Positions 10,231 through 20,008 of a stretch of DNA of 44,705 nt are shown here, in pieces. Numbering within the stretch: the stretch's first letter is position 1; every line of letters starts with the position of its first letter. The notes beneath the pieces are model-generated. The model searched no databases. It saw nothing but the letters and a program-made list of their open reading frames with translations, and was not told the origin of the DNA. The translations under genes and the position numbers were made by a program. The DNA is from Aquimarina agarivorans (GTDB taxonomy: Bacteria > Bacteroidota > Bacteroidia > Flavobacteriales > Flavobacteriaceae): assembly GCF_000218485.1 (NCBI RefSeq), contig NZ_AFPB01000015.1, forward strand, positions 1-44,705, in the 5' to 3' direction.

Positions 10231-10339
10231 TTGCTAGTTATTTTAGGGGCAAAACTTATTACTACTATTTTTGTTAGAATGCTTAGGGAAATGAAGAAAA
10301 AATCACAATTCATAATTTATAAATCATAATTTACTTACC

Positions 10340-10347
10340 TATCTTTG
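10340..10347 (+). promoter_or_regulatory. Putative -7 promoter box for lysS
   Basis: TATCTTTG matches the Bacteroidota -7 consensus TAnnTTTG exactly and lies 18 bp before the lysS ATG, implying a very short leader. I see no clear TTG at -33. Confidence 0.5.
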
Positions 10348-10365
10348 CATCTTTAAATTTACAGC

Positions 10366-12057
10366 ATGCAATTATCTGAACAAGAACTGGTACGTAGAGA
10401 CAAGCTAAAAACGCTTCGTGAAATGGGTATAAATCCCTATCCGGCGGATTTATTTCCTTTGGACAATACTTCAAAGTCAATTAAGGAAAACTATACCGAA
10501 GGGAAAAAGGTGGTAATTGCAGGGCGTTTGATGCGCAAAAAAGTACAAGGAAAGGCTTCCTTTGCGGAAATTCAGGATGCTGATGGTCGTATTCAAGTTT
10601 ATTTCAATCGCGATGAAATTTGTCCGGATGAAGACAAAACTAAATACAATGACTTATTTAAAAAACTACTGGATTTAGGAGATTTTATTGGAATAGAAGG
10701 GGAGTTGTTCACCACGCAAGTGGGTGAAATTACCGTTGCCGTAAAAGATTTTAAATTACTGAGCAAGGCATTAAAACCATTGCCACTCCCCAAAACTGAT
10801 AGTGAAGGAAACACCTATGATGAGTTTAACGATCCAGAATTGCGTTACCGTCAGCGTTACGCAGATTTGGTGGTAAACCCACATGTAAAAGAGGTGTTTG
10901 TAAAGCGAACAAAGTTATTTAATGCCATGCGTCAGTTTTTTAATGAGCGTGCATATTTTGAGGTGGAAACACCAATTTTACAACCCATACCAGGAGGAGC
11001 ATCAGCGCGTCCTTTTATTACGCACCATAACTCGTTAGATATTCCATTATATATGCGAATTGCCAATGAGTTATACCTTAAAAGATTAATTGTAGGTGGA
11101 TTTGATGGGGTGTATGAGTTTTCAAAAAATTTCCGTAATGAGGGAATGGATCGTACGCATAATCCTGAGTTTACAGCTATGGAAATTTATGTAGCTTACA
11201 AGGACTATAACTGGATGATGGAATTTACCGAGCAGTTACTGGAACATTGTGCTATTGCCGTAAATGGAACCTCAAAAGCTACCTTTGGTGAACATCAAAT
11301 TGATTTTAAAGCACCGTACGCACGGGTGACTATGGCGGATTCCATAAAGCATTTTACAGGTTTTGATATTACAGGTAAATCCGAAGAGGAACTTTTTGAA
11401 GCGGCTAAAAGCATGGGGATTGAAGTGGATAATACCATGGGAAAAGGGAAACTGATTGATGAAATGTTTGGCGAAAAATGTGAAGGAAATTACATTCAGC
11501 CCACCTTTATTACTGATTACCCTAAGGAAATGAGTCCGTTGTGTAAAACACATCGTAATAATCCTGAATTGACTGAGCGTTTTGAATTGATGGTATGTGG
11601 AAAAGAAATTGCTAATGCTTATTCGGAGTTAAATGACCCTATTGATCAGTTGGAGCGTTTTGAAGCGCAATTAAAATTAGCCGAACGAGGGGATGACGAA
11701 GCAGGAGAATTTATTGATTATGATTTTGTTCGTGCCTTGGAATACGGTATGCCGCCTACTTCTGGTTTAGGAATAGGGATGGATCGATTAATCATGTATT
11801 TAACCAATAATCAATCCATACAAGAGGTGCTATTCTTTCCGCAAATGCGCCCTGAAAAAAAAGCAGTAGCATTAAATGATGAGGAAAAACTTGTGTTTGA
11901 ACTATTAAAAAAGTCGCATCCTATAGCATTAAATGACTTAAAAACTCAATCTGGTTTAAGTAACAAAAAGTGGGATAAAACTATCAAAGGGCTTACTAAA
12001 AATAACCTGGCAAGTGTTACAAAAAATGATGAAGGGTTGTTTGTTGATTTAGTTTGA
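10366..12057 (+). CDS. lysS: Lysine--tRNA ligase (class II)
   Basis: Full-length 563-residue class II lysyl-tRNA synthetase, charging tRNA-Lys in the cytoplasm. It has an N-terminal anticodon-binding OB fold (about residues 50-160), then the class II catalytic core with motif 2 (FRNEGMDRTHNPEFT) and motif 3 (GLGIGMDRLIMYLT). A C-terminal extension of about 60 residues follows the core, as I recall for other flavobacterial homologues. The ATG at 10366 sits just downstream of a good -7 box. The secreted unknown gene at 12089 starts 31 bp after the stop and may be co-transcribed. Confidence 0.97.
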   Translation: MQLSEQELVRRDKLKTLREMGINPYPADLFPLDNTSKSIKENYTEGKKVVIAGRLMRKKVQGKASFAEIQDADGRIQVYFNRDEICPDEDKTKYNDLFKKLLDLGDFIGIEGELFTTQVGEITVAVKDFKLLSKALKPLPLPKTDSEGNTYDEFNDPELRYRQRYADLVVNPHVKEVFVKRTKLFNAMRQFFNERAYFEVETPILQPIPGGASARPFITHHNSLDIPLYMRIANELYLKRLIVGGFDGVYEFSKNFRNEGMDRTHNPEFTAMEIYVAYKDYNWMMEFTEQLLEHCAIAVNGTSKATFGEHQIDFKAPYARVTMADSIKHFTGFDITGKSEEELFEAAKSMGIEVDNTMGKGKLIDEMFGEKCEGNYIQPTFITDYPKEMSPLCKTHRNNPELTERFELMVCGKEIANAYSELNDPIDQLERFEAQLKLAERGDDEAGEFIDYDFVRALEYGMPPTSGLGIGMDRLIMYLTNNQSIQEVLFFPQMRPEKKAVALNDEEKLVFELLKKSHPIALNDLKTQSGLSNKKWDKTIKGLTKNNLASVTKNDEGLFVDLV

Positions 12058-12088
12058 TCAAATTAGGTTTTTTTAAAGAGTGATTTTC

Positions 12089-13642
12089 ATGAAAAGTATT
12101 ACAATTAGTAGTTTTCTTTTGTTTTTTTGTGCCCTACAATTCCATGCGCAAACTAATTTATTTAAAGGGTTAAAAATTCATTCGGAATTTAAAACCGATG
12201 ATAGGGAAATTCCTGATCAGTTTGTTGGGAGTACTAGTAAGGGATATTACTTTTTATATTCTTAAGGCAAATATGGCTCGGGTGAAACAGTTTTAAGAAA
12301 ATTTACTAACGATTTTTTACCAGAAACTAAAGAAATAGCGTTAACATCCTCAACAGAAGATTCACAGGAATATTCATTGGGGGTGTTAAAGTTAAATAAT
12401 AAGTTAATGCACATTAGCGCTTCATCAGACAAATTGAGTAGAGCGTTTTTTATGACAGCTATTGATTTGGATAGCTTTAAGCTTTCGCAGAAGAGGAAAA
12501 TTGCAAATGTAACTGTTAATGGTGAAAAAATTAATAAATCAAGTATGTCGTTACTTGTGTCCAAAGATACTAGTGCAGTTGTTTTTTTTTATTCTATACC
12601 CGGGAAAAAAGATGCGTTAAAAAAATATAACTTATTAGTATTTGATAAAAATCTTAAAAAAATCAATGAACAAGTGTATGAATTTGAATATCCAAACAAA
12701 AAATTAAACATAAGAAGCGGATATTTGCTGAATTCAAATGAGATGATTTTGCTCACAGCGGACTTATCAAGCTTGCCTGTTAGGGATTTTACAAAAAAAG
12801 AAATTCAATACAATTACAAAATAGTTCATTTAATTGATGGAAAAGTCAAGCATTTAGCGGATGTGAAAAATGATAACAAGTGGCTTCATAATATTGAAAT
12901 TCAGGTAACTGATGATAACATTGAATTAATTGGGTTTTATGCCGAAAAGGGAAAATACGATTTTCATGGCACGTTTTTCTATAGTTTTTCAAAAGCGGAA
13001 AAAACAGAAAAAAAATCAGTATTTACTCCTTTTGATGATGCTACTATTGATTCTTATTTTAAAGATACTCAGAATAGCCTAAAATTAGGAAGTGTAAAAA
13101 AGCAACAAAAAAACAGGGAGTTGCCTAAATTTGTTTTAGTAGACGTCAAAAAAAATAGTGACGGTTCTCATTTTTTGATAGCAGAACAGCGCTATACAAT
13201 TTCTAGTAATTATTCAATCAACTTTATTTATCTTAAAACATTAGTAGTAAAATTATCGCCTCAGGGTGATATAGTATGGAGTAAGTTTATTGATAAAGAT
13301 AACTCAAAGCTCAATACATGGATCTATTCAGGGTTTATTTACGAACATATAAACGATACACTCTATTTTTTGTATAACGGTAATAGTAATAATCTTAAAA
13401 ATGATGGGAAAAAGACTTTTAAATCATTTTCTAAGCTAGTAAAAGGGGAATCCATCATTTTAGCAAAAGTAGATACGTCAGGAAATTTAGAAAGAAACTT
13501 AGTAGTAAATTCAGAAACGCTTTCTGGTTACAGAATGCGACCAGGATTGAGCAGTTTAACAGACCAGGGTAAAATTTTATTATTTTGTCAAAAGCCAAGT
13601 AATGTAAAAAATCAGCGATTTATTTCATTTGAATTTGAATAG
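12089..13642 (+). pseudogene. Secreted protein of unknown function, interrupted by one in-frame stop
   Basis: An ATG at 12089 opens a clear signal peptide (MKSITISSFLLFFCALQFHA) and about 58 codons, then TAA at 12263-12265. The same frame, without any shift, stays open from 12266 to the stop at 13642 (about 458 codons). The whole reads as one 517-codon gene with a single nonsense codon. The downstream part would otherwise need an internal TTG near 12377 and would lack a signal peptide. It is rich in beta-strand-like segments with no motif I recognise; a propeller-like fold is possible but unproven. A read error, nonsense mutation or two-part gene are all possible. Confidence 0.6.
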
Positions 13643-13881
13643 TATTTATTTGGATGCTATAGGACTGAGATTAAATACAACGGTTTAATTTTTAAAGCAG
13701 CCACCAGTCTAAATTTTTTTTAAACCACGATTACGGTAAAATGCCAAAAGAAAAAATGACATGATTGTGTACCGAAATGGTACATTAATGTGAAGTTTCA
13801 ACAGTACGAAACCAATGCATTGGATTAGCAGAGCGATACGCTCCTCAATTATGAAGAAAGTTATTTAATGCATTAGGTATT

Positions 13882-14121
13882 CTAATCCAGTTTTAAATCG
13901 CAATTAATCTCAACTTTATCAATAATTGCACCCCTACTTTTATAAAATTCCGGAGCATTTTTATTCCATTTAGAGACTTGCCATTTCATTTTATAACAGT
14001 TTTCAGTTTTTCCAATTTCTAGAATTTTGTCAAATAGTTTATTTCTAATCCCTTGATTTAGAAATTTTTCGCGTACATACAAATCATCTAAATAAATAGC
14101 TTTTCCAGTCCAAGAGTAGTT
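13882..14121 (-). pseudogene. 5'-truncated GNAT acetyltransferase remnant
   Basis: The open frame of about 79 codons begins directly after a stop (14122-14124) with YSWTGKAIYLDDLYVREKF and continues to the end of a typical GNAT fold (NAPEFYKSRGA), stopping at 13882. This matches the C-terminal half of a GNAT N-acetyltransferase: the acetyl-CoA-binding strand/loop with QGIRNKLF in place of the usual RGxGxG/A, and the final NxxAxxFY segment. The N-terminal half is missing and the only start is a TTG at 14082. The stretch downstream, 13643-13881, holds nothing recognisable. Confidence 0.6.
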
Positions 14122-14371
14122 TTAAAAATTACTTGATTCTTTTTTTAATGTATTTAAATTTTATATCCTCAATTGAAATAAGCTTTATTTGTGGGATTAT
14201 TTATGTATACGGGTAGTTTTTGTGAATAAGTTAATAGTTGTATCTTTTGAGTGCGTTTATAAAATTAGAAAACGCTTAATTTAGAATAAATTTATTTTGA
14301 AAGATTTTAAATAGTTAAGTATTCTCAATTTTAAACAAACACAAACATTTTTAACTTAATTGCTATTTATC

Positions 14372-15301
14372 ATGAAAATTATTGTATTAATTTATCTCGC
14401 ACTAACATTTTTTCCATTTTCTTGTAAAAATGATGACGATATACCGACTGAACCAGAAACCCCACAAATGCCGAACATCGTTGGAATGAATTTTTTAATA
14501 AGTAATAACAGTTTTAATGAAAGCTATGCCAATCTAAAAAATAGTTTAGAGGCTAATGAAAATATTAAAATTGTAGCCGAAGTAAATCACCAAGCCAATG
14601 CAGCATCGGTTGATTTGGATTTAAATCCAACAAGAGTGATCTTTTTTGGAAATCCTAATTTAGGTACGCCGCTAATGCAAAAAAATCAGTTGGCTGGTCT
14701 GGATTTACCCCAAAAAATTCTAGTATATCAAGATGACAAAAAGGATGTTTTTATGTCCTACAACAATACACTGTATTTATCAAGCAGGCATGATGTTTTA
14801 GGAGTACCTTCATTAACAATGATTTCTGGAGCATTAAAAAACCTTACTACAAATGCTAGTGGAAATGAGGTGGTATCCATGCCTGAAACGAGTACTGTTG
14901 ATATTGCCGAAGGTATTGTTACTAAAACAAGTGAGCAGTCCTTTGATGCTACGTATGCCAAATTGCAAGGAGTAATTTCCAATAATCCAAACCTTCGTAT
15001 TATTGCCGAAGTGAATCATCAGGCTAATGCAGCAAATGTTGGAAAAAAATTAAACCCGACGCGTTTACTGATTTTTGGTAATCCAAATTTAGGTACACCA
15101 CTTATGCAAAACGCGCAAACTACGGCCTTAGATTTGCCGCAAAAAATGCTGGTTTGGGAGGATGATAACAAGGTGGTTCATGTGTCCTACAATAATCCTA
15201 GTTATTTAGTAAAAAGGCATGGAATAACAGAAAATGAAACGGTTATTGAAACCATCAGTAACGCGCTTAATAATTTATCAAACGCAGCCATAACTGAGTA
15301 G
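14372..15301 (+). CDS. Lipoprotein with two tandem DUF302 domains
   Basis: The protein has 309 residues from ATG 14372 (an upstream in-frame TTG at 14360 is less likely). The signal peptide ends in lipobox PFSC (Cys18) followed by KNDDD. Two homologous units, at about residues 46-143 and 189-285, share long blocks: AEVNHQANAA, LNPTR, FGNPNLGTPLMQ, LDLPQK, SYNN and RH. Each has the layout of the DUF302 family (PF03625), whose biochemical role is unknown. The repeat implies an internal duplication. The gene stands alone; no function is assigned. Confidence 0.8.
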   Translation: MKIIVLIYLALTFFPFSCKNDDDIPTEPETPQMPNIVGMNFLISNNSFNESYANLKNSLEANENIKIVAEVNHQANAASVDLDLNPTRVIFFGNPNLGTPLMQKNQLAGLDLPQKILVYQDDKKDVFMSYNNTLYLSSRHDVLGVPSLTMISGALKNLTTNASGNEVVSMPETSTVDIAEGIVTKTSEQSFDATYAKLQGVISNNPNLRIIAEVNHQANAANVGKKLNPTRLLIFGNPNLGTPLMQNAQTTALDLPQKMLVWEDDNKVVHVSYNNPSYLVKRHGITENETVIETISNALNNLSNAAITE

Positions 15302-15490
15302 TGGTTTTACAGTAGTTAATGTTTTATTGTACCGGATGTAACTTTTTCTATTTGCAGGGTTAAATCTTGTAAGTCGGCCTTAGTATCACATTACAGCATT
15401 AATAGCTTTGTAACCGCTTAAATATTGTGCATTTTTAAAACTGAAAAAAAATCATCATTTAATGTAAATCCAAATCATGATGACTAAATA

Positions 15491-15525
15491 AAAAAACCTC
15501 GATTAAATTTTAATCGAGGTTTTTT
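15491..15525 (-). terminator. Strong terminator of the acpP-pyk operon
   Basis: A perfect 16-bp inverted repeat (AAAAAACCTCGATTAA / TTAATCGAGGTTTTTT) has a 3-nt loop. It lies 28 bp after the pyk stop, and the T run serves the minus strand. It may also act on the plus strand. Confidence 0.92.
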
Positions 15526-15552
15526 GTGTGAGTATAATACAGTTGTAAAATA

Positions 15553-16983
15553 TTATAATTGAGTAACTTTTAGCGTATTTACGTTTCCTTTTTCTGCCAA
15601 AGGAGTTGCTACAAGATTGATGATTCGATCACCATCATTAGTATACCCTCTTTGGATAGCTAAGGCATTTACTTCTGAAATAGAAATATCAGTATTGGCT
15701 GTTGGGTTGTCATAGTAAAAAGCTTTAACGCCCCATAAAAGGTTCAGTTGCGCTAAAATTCTACGATTATTTGAGTATACTAAAATGTGCGAACTTGGTC
15801 TCCAAGCCGAAATTTGGTAAGCAGTATATCCTGAATTTGTTATAGTAGAAATTACACCAGCCTCAATATCATTTGCCATGTGAGCGGCATGATAACAAAC
15901 TGAATGTGTAATAAAACGAGAATCATTATCAGATGGATGCGTAGCAGGAACGGAAATTAGTGGCGAATTTTCTACACTCAATATAATGTTTCGCATGGTT
16001 TGAATTACCTGAACTGGATATTTACCAACCGAGGTTTCTCCTGAAAGCATTACAGCATCAGCACCATCCATTATGGAATTAGCAACATCATTTACTTCAG
16101 CACGTGTTGGAGTTAAGCTATCAATCATAGTTTCCATCATTTGCGTAGCAATAATTACAGGTTTACGTGCTAATTTTGCTTTGTAAACTAATTCTTTTTG
16201 AACAAGTGGTACTTCATGTGCAGGAATTTCAACACCTAAATCTCCACGAGCTACCATTAAACCACCTGATACTTCAAGGATTTCATCAATATTAGCAACA
16301 CCTTCTGGCTTTTCAATTTTTGAAATAATTGGAATCTCATATTCGCTATGTTCAGCAATTAAATCTTGTAATAATTTAACATCCTTTGCATGGCGTACAA
16401 ATGAAAGTGCGATCCAGTCTACCCCTTGTTGACAAGCAAAAACAGCATCTTTAACATCTTTATCTGTCAATGCAGGAAGTGAAATATCAGTATTTGGAAG
16501 GTTAACTCCTTTTTTTGATTTGAATGGCCCGCCTTGAGTCACCTTAGCAACAACTTTATCTTCGCCATTTGTAGAAACTACTTCAAAGTGTACTTTCCCA
16601 TCGTCAACTAAAACACGCTCGCCAGGCTTTACATCCTTAGGAAACTGAGTGTAGTTCATGTAAGCTTTTGTGGCATTCCCAACAAAAGGTTCTCCGGTTT
16701 GAAAAGTAACCTCGTCACCTACATTTACTTCAGTGCCTTCTTCCATAACTCCAACACGAAGTTTAGGTCCTTGTAAATCAGCTAAAATTGCGGCATGGAA
16801 TCCATTCGCTTCATTTTGCTCTCTTACGTATTTAATACGTCTTTCAACATCGTCATAGTCAGCATGTGAAAAGTTTATTCGGAAAACGTTTACTCCAGCA
16901 ATTAAAAGGTCGTTGATTACTTCTCGGCTATCAGTAGCCGGTCCAAGCGTAGCAACAATTTTAGTCTTTTTACGTCCTTTCAT
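15553..16983 (-). CDS. pyk: Pyruvate kinase
   Basis: The 476-residue enzyme makes pyruvate and ATP from phosphoenolpyruvate and ADP in glycolysis. Visible signatures are the N-terminal TKIVATLGPATDS, the active-site helix with IISKIEKPEGV, MVARGDLGVEIP, IIATQMMETM and ADAVMLSGETSVGKYP. The B domain lies at about residues 70-165 and the C-terminal domain after about 345. Its ATG overlaps the upstream gene's TAA by one base (TAATG), which points to translational coupling. It is the last gene of the operon before a strong terminator. Confidence 0.97.
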   Translation of the reverse strand: MKGRKKTKIVATLGPATDSREVINDLLIAGVNVFRINFSHADYDDVERRIKYVREQNEANGFHAAILADLQGPKLRVGVMEEGTEVNVGDEVTFQTGEPFVGNATKAYMNYTQFPKDVKPGERVLVDDGKVHFEVVSTNGEDKVVAKVTQGGPFKSKKGVNLPNTDISLPALTDKDVKDAVFACQQGVDWIALSFVRHAKDVKLLQDLIAEHSEYEIPIISKIEKPEGVANIDEILEVSGGLMVARGDLGVEIPAHEVPLVQKELVYKAKLARKPVIIATQMMETMIDSLTPTRAEVNDVANSIMDGADAVMLSGETSVGKYPVQVIQTMRNIILSVENSPLISVPATHPSDNDSRFITHSVCYHAAHMANDIEAGVISTITNSGYTAYQISAWRPSSHILVYSNNRRILAQLNLLWGVKAFYYDNPTANTDISISEVNALAIQRGYTNDGDRIINLVATPLAEKGNVNTLKVTQL

Positions 16984-17471
16984 TATTCAAATATTAGGTT
17001 ATTTTTAGATTTTATAGTTTCGTAATCAACCGCAAAAGCTGTGATTACTTGTGTTATTTTTAAAATATTTGAAACTAATAGTTTTAACGAATAGTTGAAA
17101 TTATCAGTTTCTATTTTTAAAAAATAATCTACGTTTTTATATTCCGAGATTAAATTTTTAGTGATCAATTGTTCGTAGCTTTCTGTAAACAAATCAGTAT
17201 TTTTAACACTGGACTTTTGGTACATTAAGCACTTGTTTTTTACCAATGAAAAAGTGGTGTAATTTGGTTCATCATCAAACACATACCTGGGGTAAACCTC
17301 AGTATGATTATCTTTAAGCACTTCTACATCATTTTTTGCTCTGGAAAATTTTAATTCCAACTGCCTATTTAACAAAAATGCCATTTTGTAAGATGGCAAT
17401 GAGGCATGAATGGCACATAAATAAAAAGCGTCAACTTCAAAATTATCAAGCACTAATTTGTTTGCGACCAT
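16983..17471 (-). CDS. IPExxxVDY-type small conserved protein
   Basis: The protein has 162 residues from the ATG at 17471 (MVANKLVLDNF); the longer frame to 17504 adds an unlikely hydrophobic lead. It lies between rnc and pyk, where Flavobacteriia carry a short protein annotated as the IPExxxVDY family. The C-terminal block AVDYETIKSKNNLIFE fits that family, but the Pro-Glu of the naming motif is not conserved here (KITQVITAFAVDY). No enzymatic motif or membrane segment is seen. Its function is unknown; the one-base overlap with pyk suggests coupled translation. Confidence 0.65.
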   Translation of the reverse strand: MVANKLVLDNFEVDAFYLCAIHASLPSYKMAFLLNRQLELKFSRAKNDVEVLKDNHTEVYPRYVFDDEPNYTTFSLVKNKCLMYQKSSVKNTDLFTESYEQLITKNLISEYKNVDYFLKIETDNFNYSLKLLVSNILKITQVITAFAVDYETIKSKNNLIFE

Positions 17472-17574
17472 AACACAAAATGGGTGTAATAAAACAGCGC
17501 ACAAGATACAAAGAAAAAAAAGTTTTTAAAGTGCTTAATTTCTGTAGAAAAATATTTATAACGTTTTCGTTGAT

Positions 17575-18312
17575 TTACTTCTCAATTTTTTCCTGAAACG
17601 CAAAATATGCTCGTTTGGAGACTTTTTCTTCTGCTTTTTTCTTTGAAGTGGCTCTTGCTTTAGCAATTACTTTATCATTAACCCAAAGTTTTACGGCAAA
17701 GTGGCGTAATTCTTCCATACCATCATCCTCATATACTTCATATTTAAAATTGTGTTTCTTTTTCTGAAACCATTCAATTAATAAGCTTTTATAGCTAATT
17801 ACCTGACCTTCCAAACTTTCAATATCAATGTATGGACCAATGACTGCCGAGTATATAAATTTTTCGCAAAATTCATACCCGCGGTCCAAATAAATAGCCC
17901 CTACAAGTGCTTCAAATATATTTCCATGAATGTTAATTCCAAATTGCTCGGGAGGAATTTGAGTACGTACATGGTTGATAAGTTTGAGATCCTTGCCTAA
18001 CTCATTTAAATGTTTTCGGCTCACCACTTTTGATCGCATTTTGGTAAGATAGCCTTCGTTACCTGATGGAACTTCTTTATACAAATAAGAAGCAATAACA
18101 CTACTTAGCATGGAGTCACCTAAAAATTCCAAACGTTCGTAATTTTCAGGATCACCAATAGTATTGCGTAGTCCAAGGGAACGGTGTGTAAAAGCGGTTT
18201 CGTAAAATGAAATATCTTTAGGCTTAAAGCCTAATATATCTTGTATAAAAATAGAAAAATCCCCGTCCTTGGGTTTGGAGCGGGAATTGAATATCTTTCG
18301 AATAAGCTTCAT
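17575..18312 (-). CDS. rnc: Ribonuclease III
   Basis: The 245-residue double-stranded-RNA endonuclease acts in rRNA and mRNA processing. The catalytic signature ERLEFLGDSML is at residues 59-69 (acidic E59, E62 and D66). The second acidic helix is seen in GNIFEALVGAIYLDRG. A double-stranded-RNA-binding domain covers about 165-240, ending in the typical KKKAEEKVSKRA helix. The gene starts 7 bp after the fabF stop, so the two are surely co-transcribed. Confidence 0.96.
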   Translation of the reverse strand: MKLIRKIFNSRSKPKDGDFSIFIQDILGFKPKDISFYETAFTHRSLGLRNTIGDPENYERLEFLGDSMLSSVIASYLYKEVPSGNEGYLTKMRSKVVSRKHLNELGKDLKLINHVRTQIPPEQFGINIHGNIFEALVGAIYLDRGYEFCEKFIYSAVIGPYIDIESLEGQVISYKSLLIEWFQKKKHNFKYEVYEDDGMEELRHFAVKLWVNDKVIAKARATSKKKAEEKVSKRAYFAFQEKIEK

Positions 18313-18319
18313 AAATGAA

Positions 18320-19573
18320 TTACTCGTCTAATTTTTTTAATAAAACACAAGCATTATGACCACCAAATCCAAAAGTATTACTCATGGCTATTTTGGCTTT
18401 ACGTTTTTGAGCTTTGTTTAGTGTTAAATTTAGTTCCGGATCAATATTTTCATCAGGAGTAGTATGGTTAATTGTAGGTGGTACAATACCATGTTCCAAA
18501 GCTAAAATGGAGGCAATGGCTTCTATTGCTCCAGCGGCACCCAGTAAGTGACCTGTCATTGATTTAGTGGAATTGATATTGATATTTTTAGCATGCTTGC
18601 CAAATACTTTACCAATAGCTTTAAGTTCAGCTACGTCTCCTAGTGGAGTGGATGTACCGTGAGTGTTAATTAATTCAACATCTTCGGGCTTAATTCCGGC
18701 ATTTTTTAGACAATTTTCCATAACAGCAACTACGCCAATACCGTCAGGATGTGGAGCGGTCATATGATAAGCATCGGAGGATAAGCCCCCACCAATAACT
18801 TCAGCATATATTTTTGCGCCTCGCGCTTTTGCGTGCTCATACTCTTCAAGTATCAAAGCGCCTGCTCCTTCACCTAAAACAAAACCATCTCGGTTCGCAT
18901 CAAAAGGTTTTGATGCGCTTGAGGCATTTTCGTTATTAGTAGAAAGTGCATGTAAGGCATTAAACCCTCCTACGCCAGATTGTATGATAGCAGCTTCGCT
19001 ACCACCAGTAACAATTACGTCACAATGACCCAATCGAATATAGTTTAGGGCATCAATCATAGCATTAGCCGATGATGCACAAGCGGAAACCGTGGTAAAA
19101 TTTGGTCCCATAAACCCATTTTTAATTGAAATATGCCCTGGAGCAATATCAGCAATCATTTTTGGGATAAAAAAGGGGTTGAAACGAGGTGTTCCATCCC
19201 CTTTTGTAAAATCTCTTACTTCATTATGAAAAGTTTCAATACCACCAATACCAGCACCCCAAATAACACCTACGCGTGCTTTGTCAACACTTTCAATATC
19301 TAATTTGGAATTTGCTATAGCTTCATCAGAAGCTACCATGGCGTATTGCGAAAACTTATCAAGTTTTCTTGCTTCTTTACGATGTATGAAGTCATTAACG
19401 TTAAAGTTTTTAACTTCACAGGCAAATTGTGTTTTAAATTTTGAAGCATCAAAATGTGTAATGGGTTCAGCTCCGCTTTTTCCGTTTACTAAACCATCCC
19501 AATATTCTTCAATATTATTACCAATTGGTGTAAGTGCACCTAAACCTGTGACTACTACTCGCTTTAACTCCAT
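18320..19573 (-). CDS. fabF: Beta-ketoacyl-ACP synthase II
   Basis: The 417-residue KAS II condenses malonyl-ACP with acyl-ACP in fatty-acid elongation. The Cys-His-His triad is visible: Cys165 in TVSACASSANA, one His in INTHGTSTPLGD and another in KSMTGHLLGAAGAIE. The protein ends with the typical SNTFGFGGHNACVLL segment. It begins 19 bp downstream of acpP, whose product is its substrate carrier. Confidence 0.97.
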   Translation of the reverse strand: MELKRVVVTGLGALTPIGNNIEEYWDGLVNGKSGAEPITHFDASKFKTQFACEVKNFNVNDFIHRKEARKLDKFSQYAMVASDEAIANSKLDIESVDKARVGVIWGAGIGGIETFHNEVRDFTKGDGTPRFNPFFIPKMIADIAPGHISIKNGFMGPNFTTVSACASSANAMIDALNYIRLGHCDVIVTGGSEAAIIQSGVGGFNALHALSTNNENASSASKPFDANRDGFVLGEGAGALILEEYEHAKARGAKIYAEVIGGGLSSDAYHMTAPHPDGIGVVAVMENCLKNAGIKPEDVELINTHGTSTPLGDVAELKAIGKVFGKHAKNININSTKSMTGHLLGAAGAIEAIASILALEHGIVPPTINHTTPDENIDPELNLTLNKAQKRKAKIAMSNTFGFGGHNACVLLKKLDE

Positions 19574-19592
19574 ACAACTTTATGTAAAGTAC

Positions 19593-19826
19593 TTATTTTG
19601 CGTTTTCAATATATGATACTGCTTGACCAACTGTAGCAATGTTTTCTGCTTGATCGTCTGGAATTTGAATATCAAATTCTTTTTCGAATTCCATGATAAG
19701 TTCTACAGTGTCTAATGAATCAGCTCCAAGGTCGTTAGTGAAGCTTGCGTCTGTTACAACTTCGTTTTCGTCAACACCTAATTTGTCAACGATTATCGCC
19801 TTTACTCTTGATGCAATGTCTGACAT
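19593..19826 (-). CDS. acpP: Acyl carrier protein
   Basis: The 77-residue acidic protein carries fatty-acyl intermediates on a phosphopantetheine attached to Ser37 in the [10 protein letters not shown] motif. Length and helix layout are standard. It is the first gene of the operon acpP-fabF-rnc-small gene-pyk and has a good promoter directly upstream. Confidence 0.98.
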   Translation of the reverse strand: MSDIASRVKAIIVDKLGVDENEVVTDASFTNDLGADSLDTVELIMEFEKEFDIQIPDDQAENIATVGQAVSYIENAK

Positions 19827-19857
19827 AATTTCTAATTTTAAATTTTAGTTTAGGTCG

Positions 19858-19886
19858 CAAAAATATAAAACTTTACATTAAAACAA
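19858..19886 (-). promoter_or_regulatory. Promoter of the acpP operon
   Basis: On the minus strand a TTG (19886-19884) is followed after 18 nt by TATTTTTG (19865-19858). This fits the Bacteroidota consensus of TTG at -33 and TAnnTTTG at -7. It lies 31 bp before the acpP ATG. Confidence 0.65.
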
Positions 19887-20008
19887 CGTAAACATAAAAA
19901 AATGTGATTTTTAATTTCTCAAAAATACGCGATCTATTTAATTTTACACGTATTAATTAAGGTTTTATTGGAAAATTCCAATCGTTACCTATCAACTACT
20001 ATACCATA

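Noticed and set aside
13769..13783. Short palindrome GTACC-GAAAT-GGTAC in the spacer after the split secreted gene
   Set aside because: A five-base stem with no T run and no second copy seen. Too short to call an operator or terminator.
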